From Dreissena polymorpha (lineage: Eukaryota > Mollusca > Bivalvia > Myida > Dreissenidae), in NCBI RefSeq assembly GCF_020536995.1, contig NC_068361.1, positions 106,918,882 to 106,982,881 on the forward strand: a stretch of 64,000 bases of DNA, in the 5' to 3' direction. The notes beneath the pieces are model-generated. The model worked only from the letters and a program-made list of their open reading frames with translations. It made no database searches and had not been told where the DNA came from. The position numbers and the translations under genes are program-made. Shown piece after piece: positions 32,143 through 44,232 of the stretch; positions within the stretch are counted from its first letter, which is position 1; every line of letters starts with the position of its first letter.

Positions 32143-33133
32143 GCGACACGTTTTATTTCTTTTCTAACGTAATTTCATTTTATGTAGCATATATGCTATG
32201 TTTTTTGTTTAATATGTTGAAATTTTTATGCACATCCTTCAATTTTTAAAATTAAAACAACGTTATGGCTAAATTGGGTGATTTACTGCTGAAAATACGA
32301 ATGATGCATGTTGCATTTTTGTTTTTATTTCAAAAAGTAAACGGTAAACCTGCCTATTTCTTGGTATTTTTGCTGTATATAGTGTTTCTATAACAACTAT
32401 GTTTAAAATATAACTTGAATGATACTATTTCGAATTTTATGACACTTTGTTTTTAACCGACCCAATTTTTACTTGGCTGAAATCACTTACATGTCATGGC
32501 GCTCTTCCATAGATAAAAATTTGAAAAAAATAAAGGTCTGTTAAAGAATACTTATTTCATCTTGTTTAAATTTTAAACACCTTTACTGCATCTATACACA
32601 CCAACAGCATGCCCATATTTGGAAATTTGAATGAATTATGGAACTTTTATATACCCCAGGGGTGAAAATAAACTGTACAAAAGCTGAGCGTAGGGTGGTT
32701 TTAAAAAAACGTTTTTTTTTTAAAGCATGGAAAGCCTACCTACAAATTTGCATGTAGTTCAGTGAAATGATGCTGATTAAGAAAATAATTAATTAGATTA
32801 TATTTGGATATGTGCCCACTAGAGGTGCGCTACCTTAACCCGTTAACTACTTGAGAATAAGAAAAATAGAAAAATAAATGTTTTCAAAACATAACGTTTT
32901 AATTCCTTAAATCAGTAAAATATGGACAATTAAAATTTGTATCATTTTAAAACATTAAACCTGTGACTATATTTATCCAAACGTATTAACTGACTTAAAA
33001 CTTAGCTTATAGTTTTCAATCGGTTTTACAAGCCGAAAACTGGCATTATTGTAACCAAATATGTAAAGAATTTGAAGGCTGATATTGTATTTACCAATCG
33101 CGTTTACAATGTCAAAGCTGGTTTTCTACTTAA

Positions 33134-33700
33134 AAACAAGAGATGTGTTTGTAAGAAACACAATGCCCCCTAATGCACCGCTTTTTTTACCTTTGACCTT
33201 GAAGGATGACCTTGACCATGACCTCTCACCACTCAAAATGTGCAGCTCCATGAGATACACATGCATGCCAAATATCAAGTTGCTATGTTCAATATTTCAA
33301 AAGTTATTGCAAAACTTTATTAAAGTTTTAAATTTTCGACCTTTGACCTTGAAGGATAACCTTGACCTTTCACCACTCAAAATGCGCAGCTCCATGAGAT
33401 ACACATGCATGCCAAATATCAAGTTGCTATGTTCAATATTTCAAAAGTTATTGCAAAACTTTACTATATAAATTTTTTATTTTTTTTTGACATTTGACCT
33501 TGAAGGATGACCTTGACCTTTCACCACTAAAAATGTGCAGCTCCATGAGGTACACAGGCATGCCAAATATCAAGTTGCTATGTTCATTATTTCAAAAATT
33601 ATTGCAAAACTTTCCTGTAAGGTTAAAGTTTTGGGACAGAATGACAGACAGACAGGCCAAAAACAGTATACCCCCGATCTATCGATCCGGTGGCATAAAA
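33134..33700 (-). repeat. Modular repeat, GATCGGGGGTATA family, minus-strand copy
   Basis: Reverse complement of the design at 9353-9782: begins AACAAGAGATGTGTTTGTAA and CAATGCCCCCTAATGC, has three units with GACCTTGAAGGATGACCTTG, CTCCATGAGATACACATGCA and CAAATATCAAGTTGCTATGT, and ends CAGTATACCCCCGATCTATC, GATCCGGTGGCATA. It sits between the two diverged duplication copies. Confidence 0.85.
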
Positions 33701-33701
33701 A

Positions 33702-35890
33702 CGTCTTAAAAATCTGAGTACCGGCATTTTTCCCAATAGTGTTAACAATCGGAAAACAGGAATTTTATTTTCCAATCGGCTTAGCAATAAGAAAACTGGG
33801 ATTCTTTTGTCTTATTATGTTAACATTATGAAAAATTGGGTTATTCAATGTTTTTTTCCAATTTAATTAACATTCTGAAACAAGCAAGCAATTGTCCATA
33901 TGATCAATCTTAAAACTGGAATTTACGGTACAAGTAATGTACGATCAGAAAAGTAGATTCTGTTTTCCAATCGTGTTATAAATCTGAAAACCAGGATTCT
34001 ATTATCCAATTGAGTTAAGTAAGTTAATATTGGACTCTTTTCTCAATCGTGTTAACAATCTGAGAACTAAAAATACATCAAAACACAATCTGAAGTAAGT
34101 AGGGCGAATATCTTTATAAAAGAAAAGAGCATACTGATTACATTAACAAATATTATATAAATAAGCATAAACCATCTTGCATAAATTATATGTATGCCCC
34201 CCTTCGAAGAAGAGGGGGTATATTGCTTTGCACATGTCGGTCTGTCGGTCCGTCCACCAGGTGGTTTCCGGATGATAACTCAAGAACGCTTGGGCCTAGG
34301 ATCATGAAACTTCATAGGTATATTGATCATGACTCGCAGATGACCCCTATTGATTTTGAGGTCACTGGGTCAAAGGTCAAGGTCACGGTGACCCGAAATA
34401 GTAAAATGGTTTCCGGATGATAACTCAAGAACGCATACGCCTAGGATCAAGAAACTTCATAGGTAGATTGATCATGACTTGCAGATGACCCCTATTGATT
34501 TTGAGGTCACTAGGTCAAAGGTCAAGGTCACGGTGACCCGAAATAGTAAAATGGTTTCCGGATGATTACTCAAGAACGCATACGCCTAGGATCATGAAAC
34601 TTCATCGTTAGATAGATCATGACTCGCAGATGACCTCTATTGATTTTGAGGTCACTAGGTCAAAGGTCACGGTCACGGTGACCCGAAATAGTAAAATGGT
34701 TTTCGGATGATAACTCAAGAACGCATATGCCTAGGATCATGAATCTTCAAAGGTAGATTGATCATGACTCGCAGATGACCCCTATTGATTTTGAGGTCAC
34801 TAGGTCAAAGGTCAAGGTCACGGTGACCCGAAATAGTAAAATGGTTTTCGGATGATAACTCAAGAACGCATATGCCTAGGATCATGAAACTTCATGGGTA
34901 GATTGATCATGACTCGCAGATGACCCCTATTGATTTTGAGGTCACTAGGTCAAAGGTCAAGGTCACGGTGACCCGAAATAGTTAAATGGTTTCCGGATGA
35001 TAACTTAAGAACGCTTACGCCTAGGATCATGAAACTTCATAGGTACATTGATCATGACTCGCAGATGACCCATATTGATTTTCAGGTCACTAGGTCAAAG
35101 GTCAAGGTAACGGTTACCCGAAACAGTAAAGTTGTTTCCGGATGATAACTCAAGAACGCTTTTGCCTAGGATCATGACACTTCATAGGTACATTCATCAT
35201 GACTCGCAGATGACCCCTATTGATTTTCAGGTCATTAGGTCAAAGGTCAAGGTCACAGTGACAAAAAACGTATTCACACAATGGCTGCCACTACAACGGA
35301 CAGCCTATATGGGGGGCATGCATGTTTTACAAACAGCCCTTGTATATTATATAAATAAGTATAAACCTTCTGGCATTAATTTCACTCAAATACAAACTGA
35401 CATCAACATCTAAAATATTAGCTGTTTTTAGATAAATTCACCATCCATTATATAAACACATTTATTGTAAGAAGAATTTGCTTCTGAAATCGGAATTTAT
35501 TACATAACAATACAATATAGTTTACGACGGTTTTATTTAACCCGTTTACTACTTGAAAATAGGAAAAATTGTAAAATAAATGTTTTCAAAAAATTACGTT
35601 TTAATTCCTTAAATCAGTAAAATATAGACAATTAAAATTTGAATCTTTTTAAAACAATTACATTGTCACTATATTAATCCAACCGTATTTACTGTCTTAA
35701 AACTAAGGTTATAGTTTCAATCCGTTTTTGAAAGCCGAAAACTGTAAAAATTCACAACTCTGAGTTTCGAATTTCAACTCGTCTAAATAATCTGAATACT
35801 CGCATTTTCCCAATAGTGTTAACAATCGAAATACGTTCATGTTTTTATCCAATCTTGTTTACTATTTGTAAACTGGAATTCTATTAACCA
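33702..35890 (+). repeat. Diverged duplication, copy B (with GGTCA array)
   Basis: Partner of 31140-33133. It carries the array at 34193-35343 where copy A reads straight through (CATAAATTATATTATATAAA near 31572). It lacks the TTAA element of copy A. Confidence 0.7.
34193..35343 (+). repeat. GGTCA modular repeat, about 146-bp units, seven copies
   Basis: Head TATGCCCCCCTTCGAAGAAG, tail GGGGGGCATGCATGTTTTAC, AAACAGCCCTTGT. Units repeat ATGGTTTCCGGATGATAACT, CAAGAACGC, TAGGATCATGAAACTTCATA, ATCATGACTCGCAGATGACC, TATTGATTTTGAGGTCACTA and GGTCAAAGGTCAAGGTCACG, GTGACCCGAAATAG. Unit starts: about 34259, 34405, 34551, 34696, 34841, 34987, 35132. Copies of the family: 37738-39306 (+) and 62847-63718 (-). 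The GGTCA block reads as nuclear-receptor-type half-sites. Confidence 0.9.
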
Positions 35891-37737
35891 TACAATGTTT
35901 GATGTGCGCATGCGTATGTACGAGGGCTGTATATAGGGTCATTAAAGAGACGTAATTTTCACTGTAAAGAGGTATTACTGGACATGTATATAAATTGGGT
36001 AAATGGAAACAAGTTCGAGTTAAAATGAAACTTTTACGTTAAAATAAAGTTAATACATTAATTTGATGGTGCAATATGTCGTCTTCTGCGGGCGTAAATA
36101 GTTATTTATGGTTTCCAATATCATTGTAAACAAAGATCTATAAATAACCATGTTTATTTATTGTTCTTTGATCAAATAATACTATCCTTTTTAAGCGAGA
36201 AAATCCAAAGAGTTAATGTATAACGTTAAATTAGATTTTTTTCTATTTCTTTGAAATGTTTGCCAGGTTAAATTTGCAAGCAACCCAGTTATCTGTATAC
36301 AACAAAAGTGTCGAGTTTTAATGTACAAAATAATAATTCGTCTATGTGTATTGCCAACATCAGTTTCTGGTTAAATAAATGTTTGTTAGTAAAATAATGT
36401 TAATTTCTCTATGAGATAAACGAGCGAAAATCCAAAGCAAACGGGTCGGGTTTCATTTAGGAAATAACTTTTGCGAATGCCCGCGAAATTAATATCCCCC
36501 GCGAGGAGGTCATATTTCATTATGACGAACTTTGTACACAATGCAATTGCTGCCGTCAACTTCAAGAAAACAAGCGTCTGTAAGTATGTGACAAAGACAA
36601 TAGTGTTTACGCGTTAAAATACCAGAAATAAATAGAAAGTCCGGTAAATACTGCTGTTCGACAAATACTAGCAAACTACACATGGAGACATTTCAAACGT
36701 GATAATCTCAATTATGAGTTAAGATTTTTTTTAAGATTTGCCAGATTACGATAAAATCATTCATCTGTGACAATCAGGAGCTTTTGCATGTGGGATAGGT
36801 GTGGTTTCATCTTTTTGCACGTGAAATTTTAGTTCAATTTCTTCATTTTAGGTGGTTTGATTCACCAGGAAAACATAAAATTAATTTTCGAATCAACATG
36901 TCTCGTATAAAATTTCAGGAAACACAACAGCGCAATCGGCGTGTTGCAGGCTACCTCACCCCTTGCTGAACCATCCGATAGTCGCGAGTGAATTATTTCA
37001 TCGCTTGCTTTTTAATACTTAAGCTTATGATCACATGTACGTTTTTACATCAAAATATTTACTCATAACTGAGATATTTAAGTTTGAAAAAAGCTGCGTT
37101 CGAAATGTCATCAAGTGTAGTACAGCGCGCTATATAATTCCAATCTAATTTCATTTTCGTCATTCTAGGCGGATTTTTACACCAGGAAAACATGTCATTA
37201 ATAAGAAAAACAATATGGCTTGTATGAGCGCAGTGTTACAAGCCGGTCGGTCATTAAGACGCGTTAGTTAATGCGTTTTACTTTTCACATTATTATTTTA
37301 CGATGTACGATTTTTTCAATGATTTTTTAAATTTGTTTTTTTTTTTATATTTTAATGTTAATCGATTTCAATTAATTGTAAATGAATTATTAGATACGTG
37401 TTGACTTGGTCTGAGTCCATTTTTTTACAAAATCCGTTCAAAAATAAGGGAGCTATATTGATTTGAATACGCACGTGTTGCGTTAGAAATGTCTCCAAGT
37501 TTAGTATCCGGTTTCAATTTCATGATCATATTGTACTTGCATATGGATTATTGTATAGACGCACTCAGGGGTCAAACATTTAAAATGTAAAAAAAAAAAA
37601 CACATAAACATTTCATTTGAAACCACAAAGCAAGAAGGTTTGCTTTGTTCTCGTTTATCATGTTGTCTTTTAACAATTTGTTAAAATTGTACCCCTTGAT
37701 TCCAAACTGGCCGTGCACAGGGTAAACTTTGTATTTG
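35891..37737. other. Gene-free stretch
   Basis: AT-rich. No gene or repeat recognised with confidence. Two partly similar blocks, TTAGGTGGTTTGATTCACCA with GGAAAACATAAAATTAATTT (36849) and CTAGGCGGATTTTTACACCA with GGAAAACATGTCATTAATAA (37167), suggest an old duplication of about 320 bp. Confidence 0.45.
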
Positions 37738-39306
37738 TATGCCCCCCTTCGATGAAGAGGGGTCTATTGTTTTGCACATGTCGGTCGGTCGGACGGTCCG
37801 TCCACCAAATGGGTTCCGGATAATAACTCAAGAACTCTTAGGCCTGGAATCAGAAAACAATCATAATTACATTGATCATGACTGGCAGATGAATCCTATT
37901 GATTTTCAGGTCACTAAGTCAAAGGTCACGGTCACAGTGACTCCAAACAGTAAAATGGTTTCCGGATGATAACTCAAGGACGCTTAAGCTTGGAATCAGG
38001 TAAGTTCATAGGGGCATTGTTCATGACTGACAGATGACCCATATGGATTTTCAGTACTCCAGGTCAAAGGTCAAGGTCACAGTGACTTGAAACAGTAAAA
38101 TGGATGAAAACGGATGAAAACTCAAGAACGCTTTAGCCTGTGATCAGGAAAGTTCATAGGGACATTGGTCATGGCTGACAGATTACCCCTATTGATTTTC
38201 AGTACTCTAGGTCAAAGGTCAAGGTCAAAGTGACTTGACACAGTAAAATGGTTTCCGAATGATAACTAACGAAATTATAGGGTAGGATCAGGAAAAATCA
38301 TTGGGACATTGGTCATGACCGACATATGACCCCTATTGATTTTCAGGAATCTATGTCAAAGTTCAAGGTCACAGTGACCTGAAGCAGTAAAATGGTTTCC
38401 GGATGATAAACCAAGAACGCATAAGTCTTGGATCAGGAAAGTTCATAGGAACATTGGCCATGACCGGCAGATGACCCCTATTGACTTATAGGTAACTAGA
38501 TCAAAGTTCAAGGCCACAGTGACTCGAAAAATGTTAATGGTTTCCTGATGATAACTCAAGAACGCTTAAGCCTTGGATCAGGAAAGTTCATAGAGACATT
38601 GGCCAAGACTGACAGATGACCCCTATATATTTTCAGTACTCTAGGTCAAAGGTCAAGGTCACAGTGACTTGAAACAGAAAAATGGTTTTTGGATGATAAC
38701 CCACGAATGCTTAGGGTTAGGATCAGGAAAAATCATGGGGACATTGGTCATGACCGACAGATGACCCCTATTGATTTTCAGAACTCAAGGTCAAACTTCA
38801 AGGTCACAGTGACCTGAAGCAGTAAAATGGTTTCCGGATAACTCAAGAACGCTTAGGCCTGGTATCAGGAAAGTTCACAGGGACATTGGTAATGACCGGC
38901 AGATGACCCCTATTGATATTTTGGTCACTAGGTCAAAGTTCAAGATCACAGTGACTCAAAGCAGTAAAATGGTTTCTGGATGATAACTCAAGAACGTTAA
39001 GCCTGGAATCAGGACAGTTCATAGGGACATTGGTCATGACTGACATATTACCCCTATTGATTTTCAGTACTCTAGGTCAAAGGTCAATGTCACAGTGACT
39101 TGAAACAATAAAATGGTTTCCGGTAGATAACTAACGAATGCTTAGGTAAGGATCAGGAAATTTCATGGAGACATAAGCAACTCCACGAGTCACGCGAGCA
39201 ATTCTTCTTTAAATTGCCAATCATACTCTAACGTATTCACACAATGGCTGCCACTACAACTGACAGCCCATTTTGGGGGCATGCGTGTTTTACAAACAGC
39301 CCTTGT
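37738..39306 (+). repeat. GGTCA modular repeat, long copy, about ten units
   Basis: Same head (TATGCCCCCCTTCGATGAAG) and tail (TTTTGGGGGCATGCGTGTTT, ACAAACAGCCCTTGT) as 34193-35343, but units are more diverged (CAGGAAAGTTCATAGGGACA, ATGACCGACAGATGACCCCT, GGTCAAAGGTCAAGGTCACA, GTGAC). A higher-order pattern of alternate unit types is visible near 38060-39100. Confidence 0.85.
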
Positions 39307-39329
39307 GCACAATTTGCTACACACAATAA

Positions 39330-39580
39330 TCTGCGGCGTCGGTGGTATTTTTCACCACTGTGGCAAGTTCTAGTTTTACACTAGATTGGTATATCAGTCA
39401 TTATTAAATGATTTGACCAGTAAACGAGTTCACATAAGACTTTCACCTAACTTTTTGCAAAGTATCATTTGTACAGTTCTAATGAATGATTGTAATTTAA
39501 TGCAATTTTATTTAAAATAAAGCTGTAATTGCCAATTTTCAGCGTACTTATACCCCAGTGTGAAGTCTACTTTGTATGTA
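39330..39580. repeat. Dispersed repeat shared with 56225-56490
   Basis: TGTGGCAAGTTCTAGTTTTA and ACTAGATTG here match TGTGACAAGCTCTAGTTTTA and AGTAGATTG at 56260. Later ATTTTATTTAAAATAAAGCT and TACTTATACCCCAGTG here match the block at 56402-56455. Confidence 0.55.
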
Positions 39581-41700
39581 TATATTAACATTTTTTAAAC
39601 CCAATCTCATCGGTTACAATTGACCGACTTAAAAAAGTCAACGTCATTTAAAAGCACATTTTACCGAAGCCACATCTAAGTACTACTGACGTCGTTTTAT
39701 TTTAAATTCAGAATACATGAAAATCTGCTCAACTGATGTCGCAAAAATGAGCCGAGCTTCCCAGGTGCGTGAGATGACATGCTGGTTTACTTGTTTGTAA
39801 ACAAAAACATATTGTTGCAGCGACACGTTGTGAGAAAAGCTAGGACTGAATGTTAGCTACCAATATACACAATTTCAAAACAATTTCCTCATAAAAGTAT
39901 ATCTTTTGCACGGGAAAAGCTTCGCTTTCTATTTTGAAAAACACTGACCATGATCTGTACTCACCGCTCCCGGATGATATTCAAAGCTTTGCATACGTAA
40001 AAGCTAACTACATAAACATCAGCACATTATCCCCCAAACACAGAGTACTGAGCAGAAACATTTTGTCTATGTTTAGTCAAAGATGACGTTTACCTTGAAC
40101 CATCTGGTCCCAAAAGATCTCCCGGGCTGGGTCTGCATAAAAGCAACATACACACACTATTTCAGTGCTAAAGTATATCTTTATCGAAACTCAGTTTCTT
40201 CATCATGAGCTATTTCTGTTACTTCTTTTAACAGCAGTTGCTTCGATCATGACCTGAATGGCTTCGAATTCAATCCTAAACTAGGTCTTCAGGTAAACTA
40301 CGTACTCCGTACAAAACTTCAGTGCACCTCAACCGTTTTTAAAGTTATTTAGCGTATGCAATTTTTGAGTGATTCATTTACTTTGACCTTGAGCCCAGCA
40401 CGACCAAATACAATCCCATGCTAGATCTCAGTGAACAATTATATATTTAAAGTATCATAAATCTCGTCCATACAAACTTAAGCCATTGACCGGACACCAC
40501 CTGTTTGCTGTTGTTGTTTTGTCTGAGGTGACCTTGATCCGACTGCCACGAAAGCATTCCCAAGGTAGGTCGTCCCGTAAACACAATCTGTCATTGCAGT
40601 ATCACCACACTAAATCAGGTCATTGAGCAAAAAAAATTTGACGTAGCTGCTTCAGTAGCTCGTCTAAGTTATCATACCATGAACAAATTCTTCACAATGG
40701 CGAGCTATGTAAAAGACCGATCCTGTCCGATTGAGATAACTCGATTTTTCTTATCGGCATATCTCTCTGATTAGCATTGATAACATTCTCCAGCAGAGTT
40801 GTCGTTCGTGCCTCAACATATAACAATGGCCGCGCCCATGAGAGAGTGTTCACACTCGTGTCAAAACTTTCTTACAGCATACATCGGCTTGTTTGGCTAT
40901 TTAGAAACTGTCATTTAGGATATATATTAGATTATATAATAGTTATTTATTAACTAAATCTCTGCTAATGTCAACAATGGATTGAATGCGAATGATATAT
41001 TCGATGTGAATGCAGGACTTTCTGGATCTTGACAGTTTGACACGGCAAAACTGGTATTTTTAGTTATTAATTTAAGTCACATTTTGCTTTGTAAATTGTA
41101 TTCGAGCATTTTGCGACTTATTGAATGACTATGATACCCGATATCAACATATCACATGGGATTTGCAGATCACCAAGCTGTCCTGAAAACATTGATTACA
41201 AGGTCTTTACTCAAATCACTGGTTTGTATTATTTCTTCTCTCTATTTTAGTATTTAATATCATTTTTAAGTCAAATGAACTGTTTCACAGTAAAAGAGAC
41301 CTTAAGGCGATTGTTGCCAGTTTTGATCCAGATCAGCCTGCAGTCGCTTGAAAGCTGTTTGCTTAAAAGCGGTTTTCTGACAATAACAAATAGTTTAATT
41401 GGATACTGACTAGACTGCCCTTTCCCTGTGACCTGGCTCAAATAATAGTATTGTCATTAAACAAATGATTTTATTTCGAACACTAATCAAGTGTTTTTTC
41501 TGGTCCCTCGGGATCAATGACTCCAGCACTTTCGTGTTGAGAATTGAATACTACTTAAGGCGATGCTAGGGGGCGTGAAAGATGTTGCATCTTCCATTAT
41601 CTCTCATGAACTGACTCAATAATACCGAGTCGGCAATATTTGACTTAATTTTTGGTTTGGTTGCTCTGACGATGGATCGAAAAATTTCAAAATCTTCCTA
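39581..41700. other. Gene-free stretch with old GGTCA repeat traces
   Basis: No gene seen. TTTGACCTTGAGCC (40382) and GAGGTGACCTTGATCCGACT (40525) are worn units of a GGTCA-type repeat in minus orientation. The rest is unique, AT-rich sequence. Confidence 0.4.
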
Positions 41701-41703
41701 AAA

Positions 41704-41900
41704 GCCTAGTGGTAGAGTGTCGTCTTTGATTGCAGGAGGTTGTGCTGCGGGTTTGATCCCCAGAAGCGACATTGAAAACTAGCCAACTTTGTTATCTAAA
41801 AGGCTGCTAAACCTGATATACTAAGATAATGTGAATTTTCTCTCACATGATGGTCATCAGTTATATTATATAAAAACTCACAGCAGTAGTAAAGAATGGG
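41704..41900 (+). mobile_element. tRNA-headed SINE candidate
   Basis: GCCTAGTGGTAGAGTGTCGT holds an A-box-like TGGTAGAGTG, and 41749-41761 is a B-box-like GGGTTTGATCCCC about 30 bases on, as in tRNA-derived SINE heads. The tail and target duplication are not clear, so the end is approximate. Confidence 0.5.
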
Positions 41901-42772
41901 ACAATAATTAATGAACGCATCTTTCATTTGTCTTTGACACTTTGAGTTTGACATGGCCTAGATTGAAATATGTGACTTGACTTTACCAGCACTCTTGTGA
42001 CAGAGCTAAAGTGTAAATGTACCATTGAAGATCACCTAAATCCAGATTTGCTATTATAGAAGTGTGGAAAGTTTTATGGTTCAGGTTGTGACAAGTAAGC
42101 AAAAATGGGTCATTACCGAGAGGCCACAACTGATCTATGACTGTTTTAAAACAAGAAAAATCATTGCCCGATTTAGATTTCATTACAAAGTTCAATAAAA
42201 ATTTATTTCAGAAGAGTGGTAACAGTTTAACATTAATGTTACCAATGTGTCAGACCAGGGCTTTGATTTTGAAATCTAGAACATGCATGGTCAGATGATG
42301 TCATTAAAGATTATACATTTTTTCAAACACATACAAATTTAAACATGTATCTGTAACTAATGTAGATGTTATAAATAATAATATACACTAAGTCAGAGGG
42401 CATTTTACTTGTCTGCTGGTGCGTCGGCACACCAGGTGGCTCTGTTGCAATGGTTTGATGGACTGCTGGAATTGTAGTAGCATTATAAACAGTATATCAA
42501 ACTGTATTATTTCAAAAATGTTTGCATCTAGTATACTTGTATTAATAATATTTACAAAATTAATGTGTATAAATGATAAACTTGACTGAAAATGATACTG
42601 AAATTATGACAGTATTTTATACTGATAATTATTTAATTGTGTTGCTTGATACAATCATGTACATCTATATCAAATGAGATCATACTGTAACTTCAGTGAT
42701 GTATTTCAGTGATTAAATTAAATCCAAAATGTAAGTCACCCCCATCTCTCTCCCGCAGCGCGCATACCTAAA
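41901..42772. other. Gene-free stretch
   Basis: No gene or repeat could be supported. It may hold the eroded body of the SINE upstream. Confidence 0.35.
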
Positions 42773-43182
42773 GGTCCTGCTGTGTACCAATCCAGATCCA
42801 GCTTCAAAAATATTATACATAATTATGTATCATGTTGTTTAGAGGGGATGATTTTCCCTCTGTTGTATCATTGTATTCTTTTACTTTTTTAATCAGTGTG
42901 TTTAAAGATATATAAACATAGCTCCAGCGTCAGAGCTTCAGGCAATGAATATGTCACCCCCTGATCTTTTTTCTAATGGTCCTGCTGTGTACCAATCCAG
43001 ATCCAGATCCAAAAATATTATACATAATTATGTATCATGTTGTTTAGAGGGGATGATTTTTTCCTCTGGTTTATCATTGTATTATTTTACTTGTTTAATC
43101 AGTGTGTTTAAAGATATATAAACATAGCTCCAGCGTCAGAGCTTCAGGCAATGAATATGTCACCCCCTGATTTTTTTTCTAA
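42773..43182 (+). repeat. 205-bp tandem duplication
   Basis: GGTCCTGCTGTGTACCAATC opens both units (42773 and 42978). Both contain AATATTATACATAATTATGT, ATAAACATAGCTCCAGCGTC and AATATGTCACCCCCTGAT. Few differences separate them, so it is young. Confidence 0.85.
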
Positions 43183-44224
43183 TGGATATGTTAGCTAGTT
43201 CCTACATTAAATACAGTCAAATATATGTTAAGTAGTATCTGTACACATTGGTAGATTAAATTTGTACATTAAATATTATTTTTTAGTGTTAAAAAGATAT
43301 AGTACAAGTGTTCATGCTAGATGAATTAAGAGCCTTAGTCAAGCGGTATTTAAACATTTTTAAAATGTATTTTTTTTTAAATGTACACATTTTGTCTTCA
43401 GCACTGGCCAGATATAAAATGTATACCATTTAACCACTTTTATAATGAAGCCCTGACCAGATCTCACATGTTTATCCCTTTTCTCAGGCACCCTGGTCAT
43501 CTCCTGTTGATCACCTAACAAAATGGCAAATTATATGCAGAACGTTCATTTTATTTAATAATTGAATGAAATACTTCAGAAAAAATTGACATCCTTTTCA
43601 CATAAAAGTTTAACTTTCACAGTCATGGAAAAAGAGCCTGCACCGAACACAGATCAAAAATACTTTTCATTTGTGGATCAACCCATATCTATGTGCATAA
43701 ATATTTCAAGTCTTCATGAAATCAGGACAAAAAATTGTATTTTATGTACTTAATTGATCTGGCTATAGTTATCAGATTATTATAAGCTCAATCAGTATAT
43801 TTATATCATTATTCATGCTTTGTGTATTGTAAACATATACACAATCATGCAGTTACATGATAGCAATAAATTATAACAAAGCCACCCATACTATAAAGGT
43901 CATTGGCAAAGCCAATGGTAAAAAATGTGAACACATTGAGTGTAATTGCCCTTTCGTGCCAGCAAAAACAACACATTGACAGGTTGTCATTTTTGACAGT
44001 TCTACTTTCACTTTCATTTTGTTATATCAAACTATCAACAATTATGTGGCTAAGAAAAATATCGCTATTGCTTATTTAACATATTTTCTGAACATTTCTT
44101 CAATAAACGTACATCAATACACGATTTTCTTCATTAATTCAAGCATTCCTGACAGGCTACCACTTTGTTTACATAGTTCGCTTACATTTGTACGTGCATA
44201 GGTAGGACCGCATTACCGCTTACG
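43183..44224. other. Gene-free stretch
   Basis: AT-rich sequence with several short frames but no domain. No repeat recognised. Confidence 0.35.
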
Positions 44225-44232
44225 AAATGTGT

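Larger units (their letters stand above)
31776..32834. mobile_element. TTAA-flanked MITE (piggyBac-type) carrying a tRNA-like gene
   Basis: 1,059 bp with 15-bp perfect terminal inverted repeats, GGTAGCGCACCTCTA and TAGAGGTGCGCTACC, flanked by TTAA at 31772-31775 and 32835-32838. The diverged sister segment has a single TTAA at 35537-35540 in the same context (TTTATTTAACCCGTTTACTA), which proves a clean insertion. TTAA target use and precise ends are the hallmark of piggyBac-type elements. No transposase. A related left end is at 12004. Confidence 0.85.
31140..33133 (+). repeat. Diverged duplication, copy A (with TTAA element)
   Basis: The segment is built from degenerate short units like TTTTCCAATCGTGTTAACAA then TCTGAAAACTGGAATT. 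It matches 33702-35890 block by block: CAGGAATTTTATTTTCCAAT (31153, 33759), AGTAGGGCGAATATCTTTAT (31490, 34100), CTGGCATTAATTTCACTCAA (31604, 35369), ATTGTAAGAAGAATTTGCTT (31697, 35465). It holds a TTAA-flanked element absent from copy B. Confidence 0.7.

Noticed and set aside
36480-36600. Possible promoter or exon around CCCCCGCGAGGAGGTCATAT
   Set aside because: No splice-consistent open frame or known motif could be shown.
41704-41765. True tRNA gene
   Set aside because: A and B boxes are present, but the acceptor and anticodon stems do not pair; more likely a SINE head.
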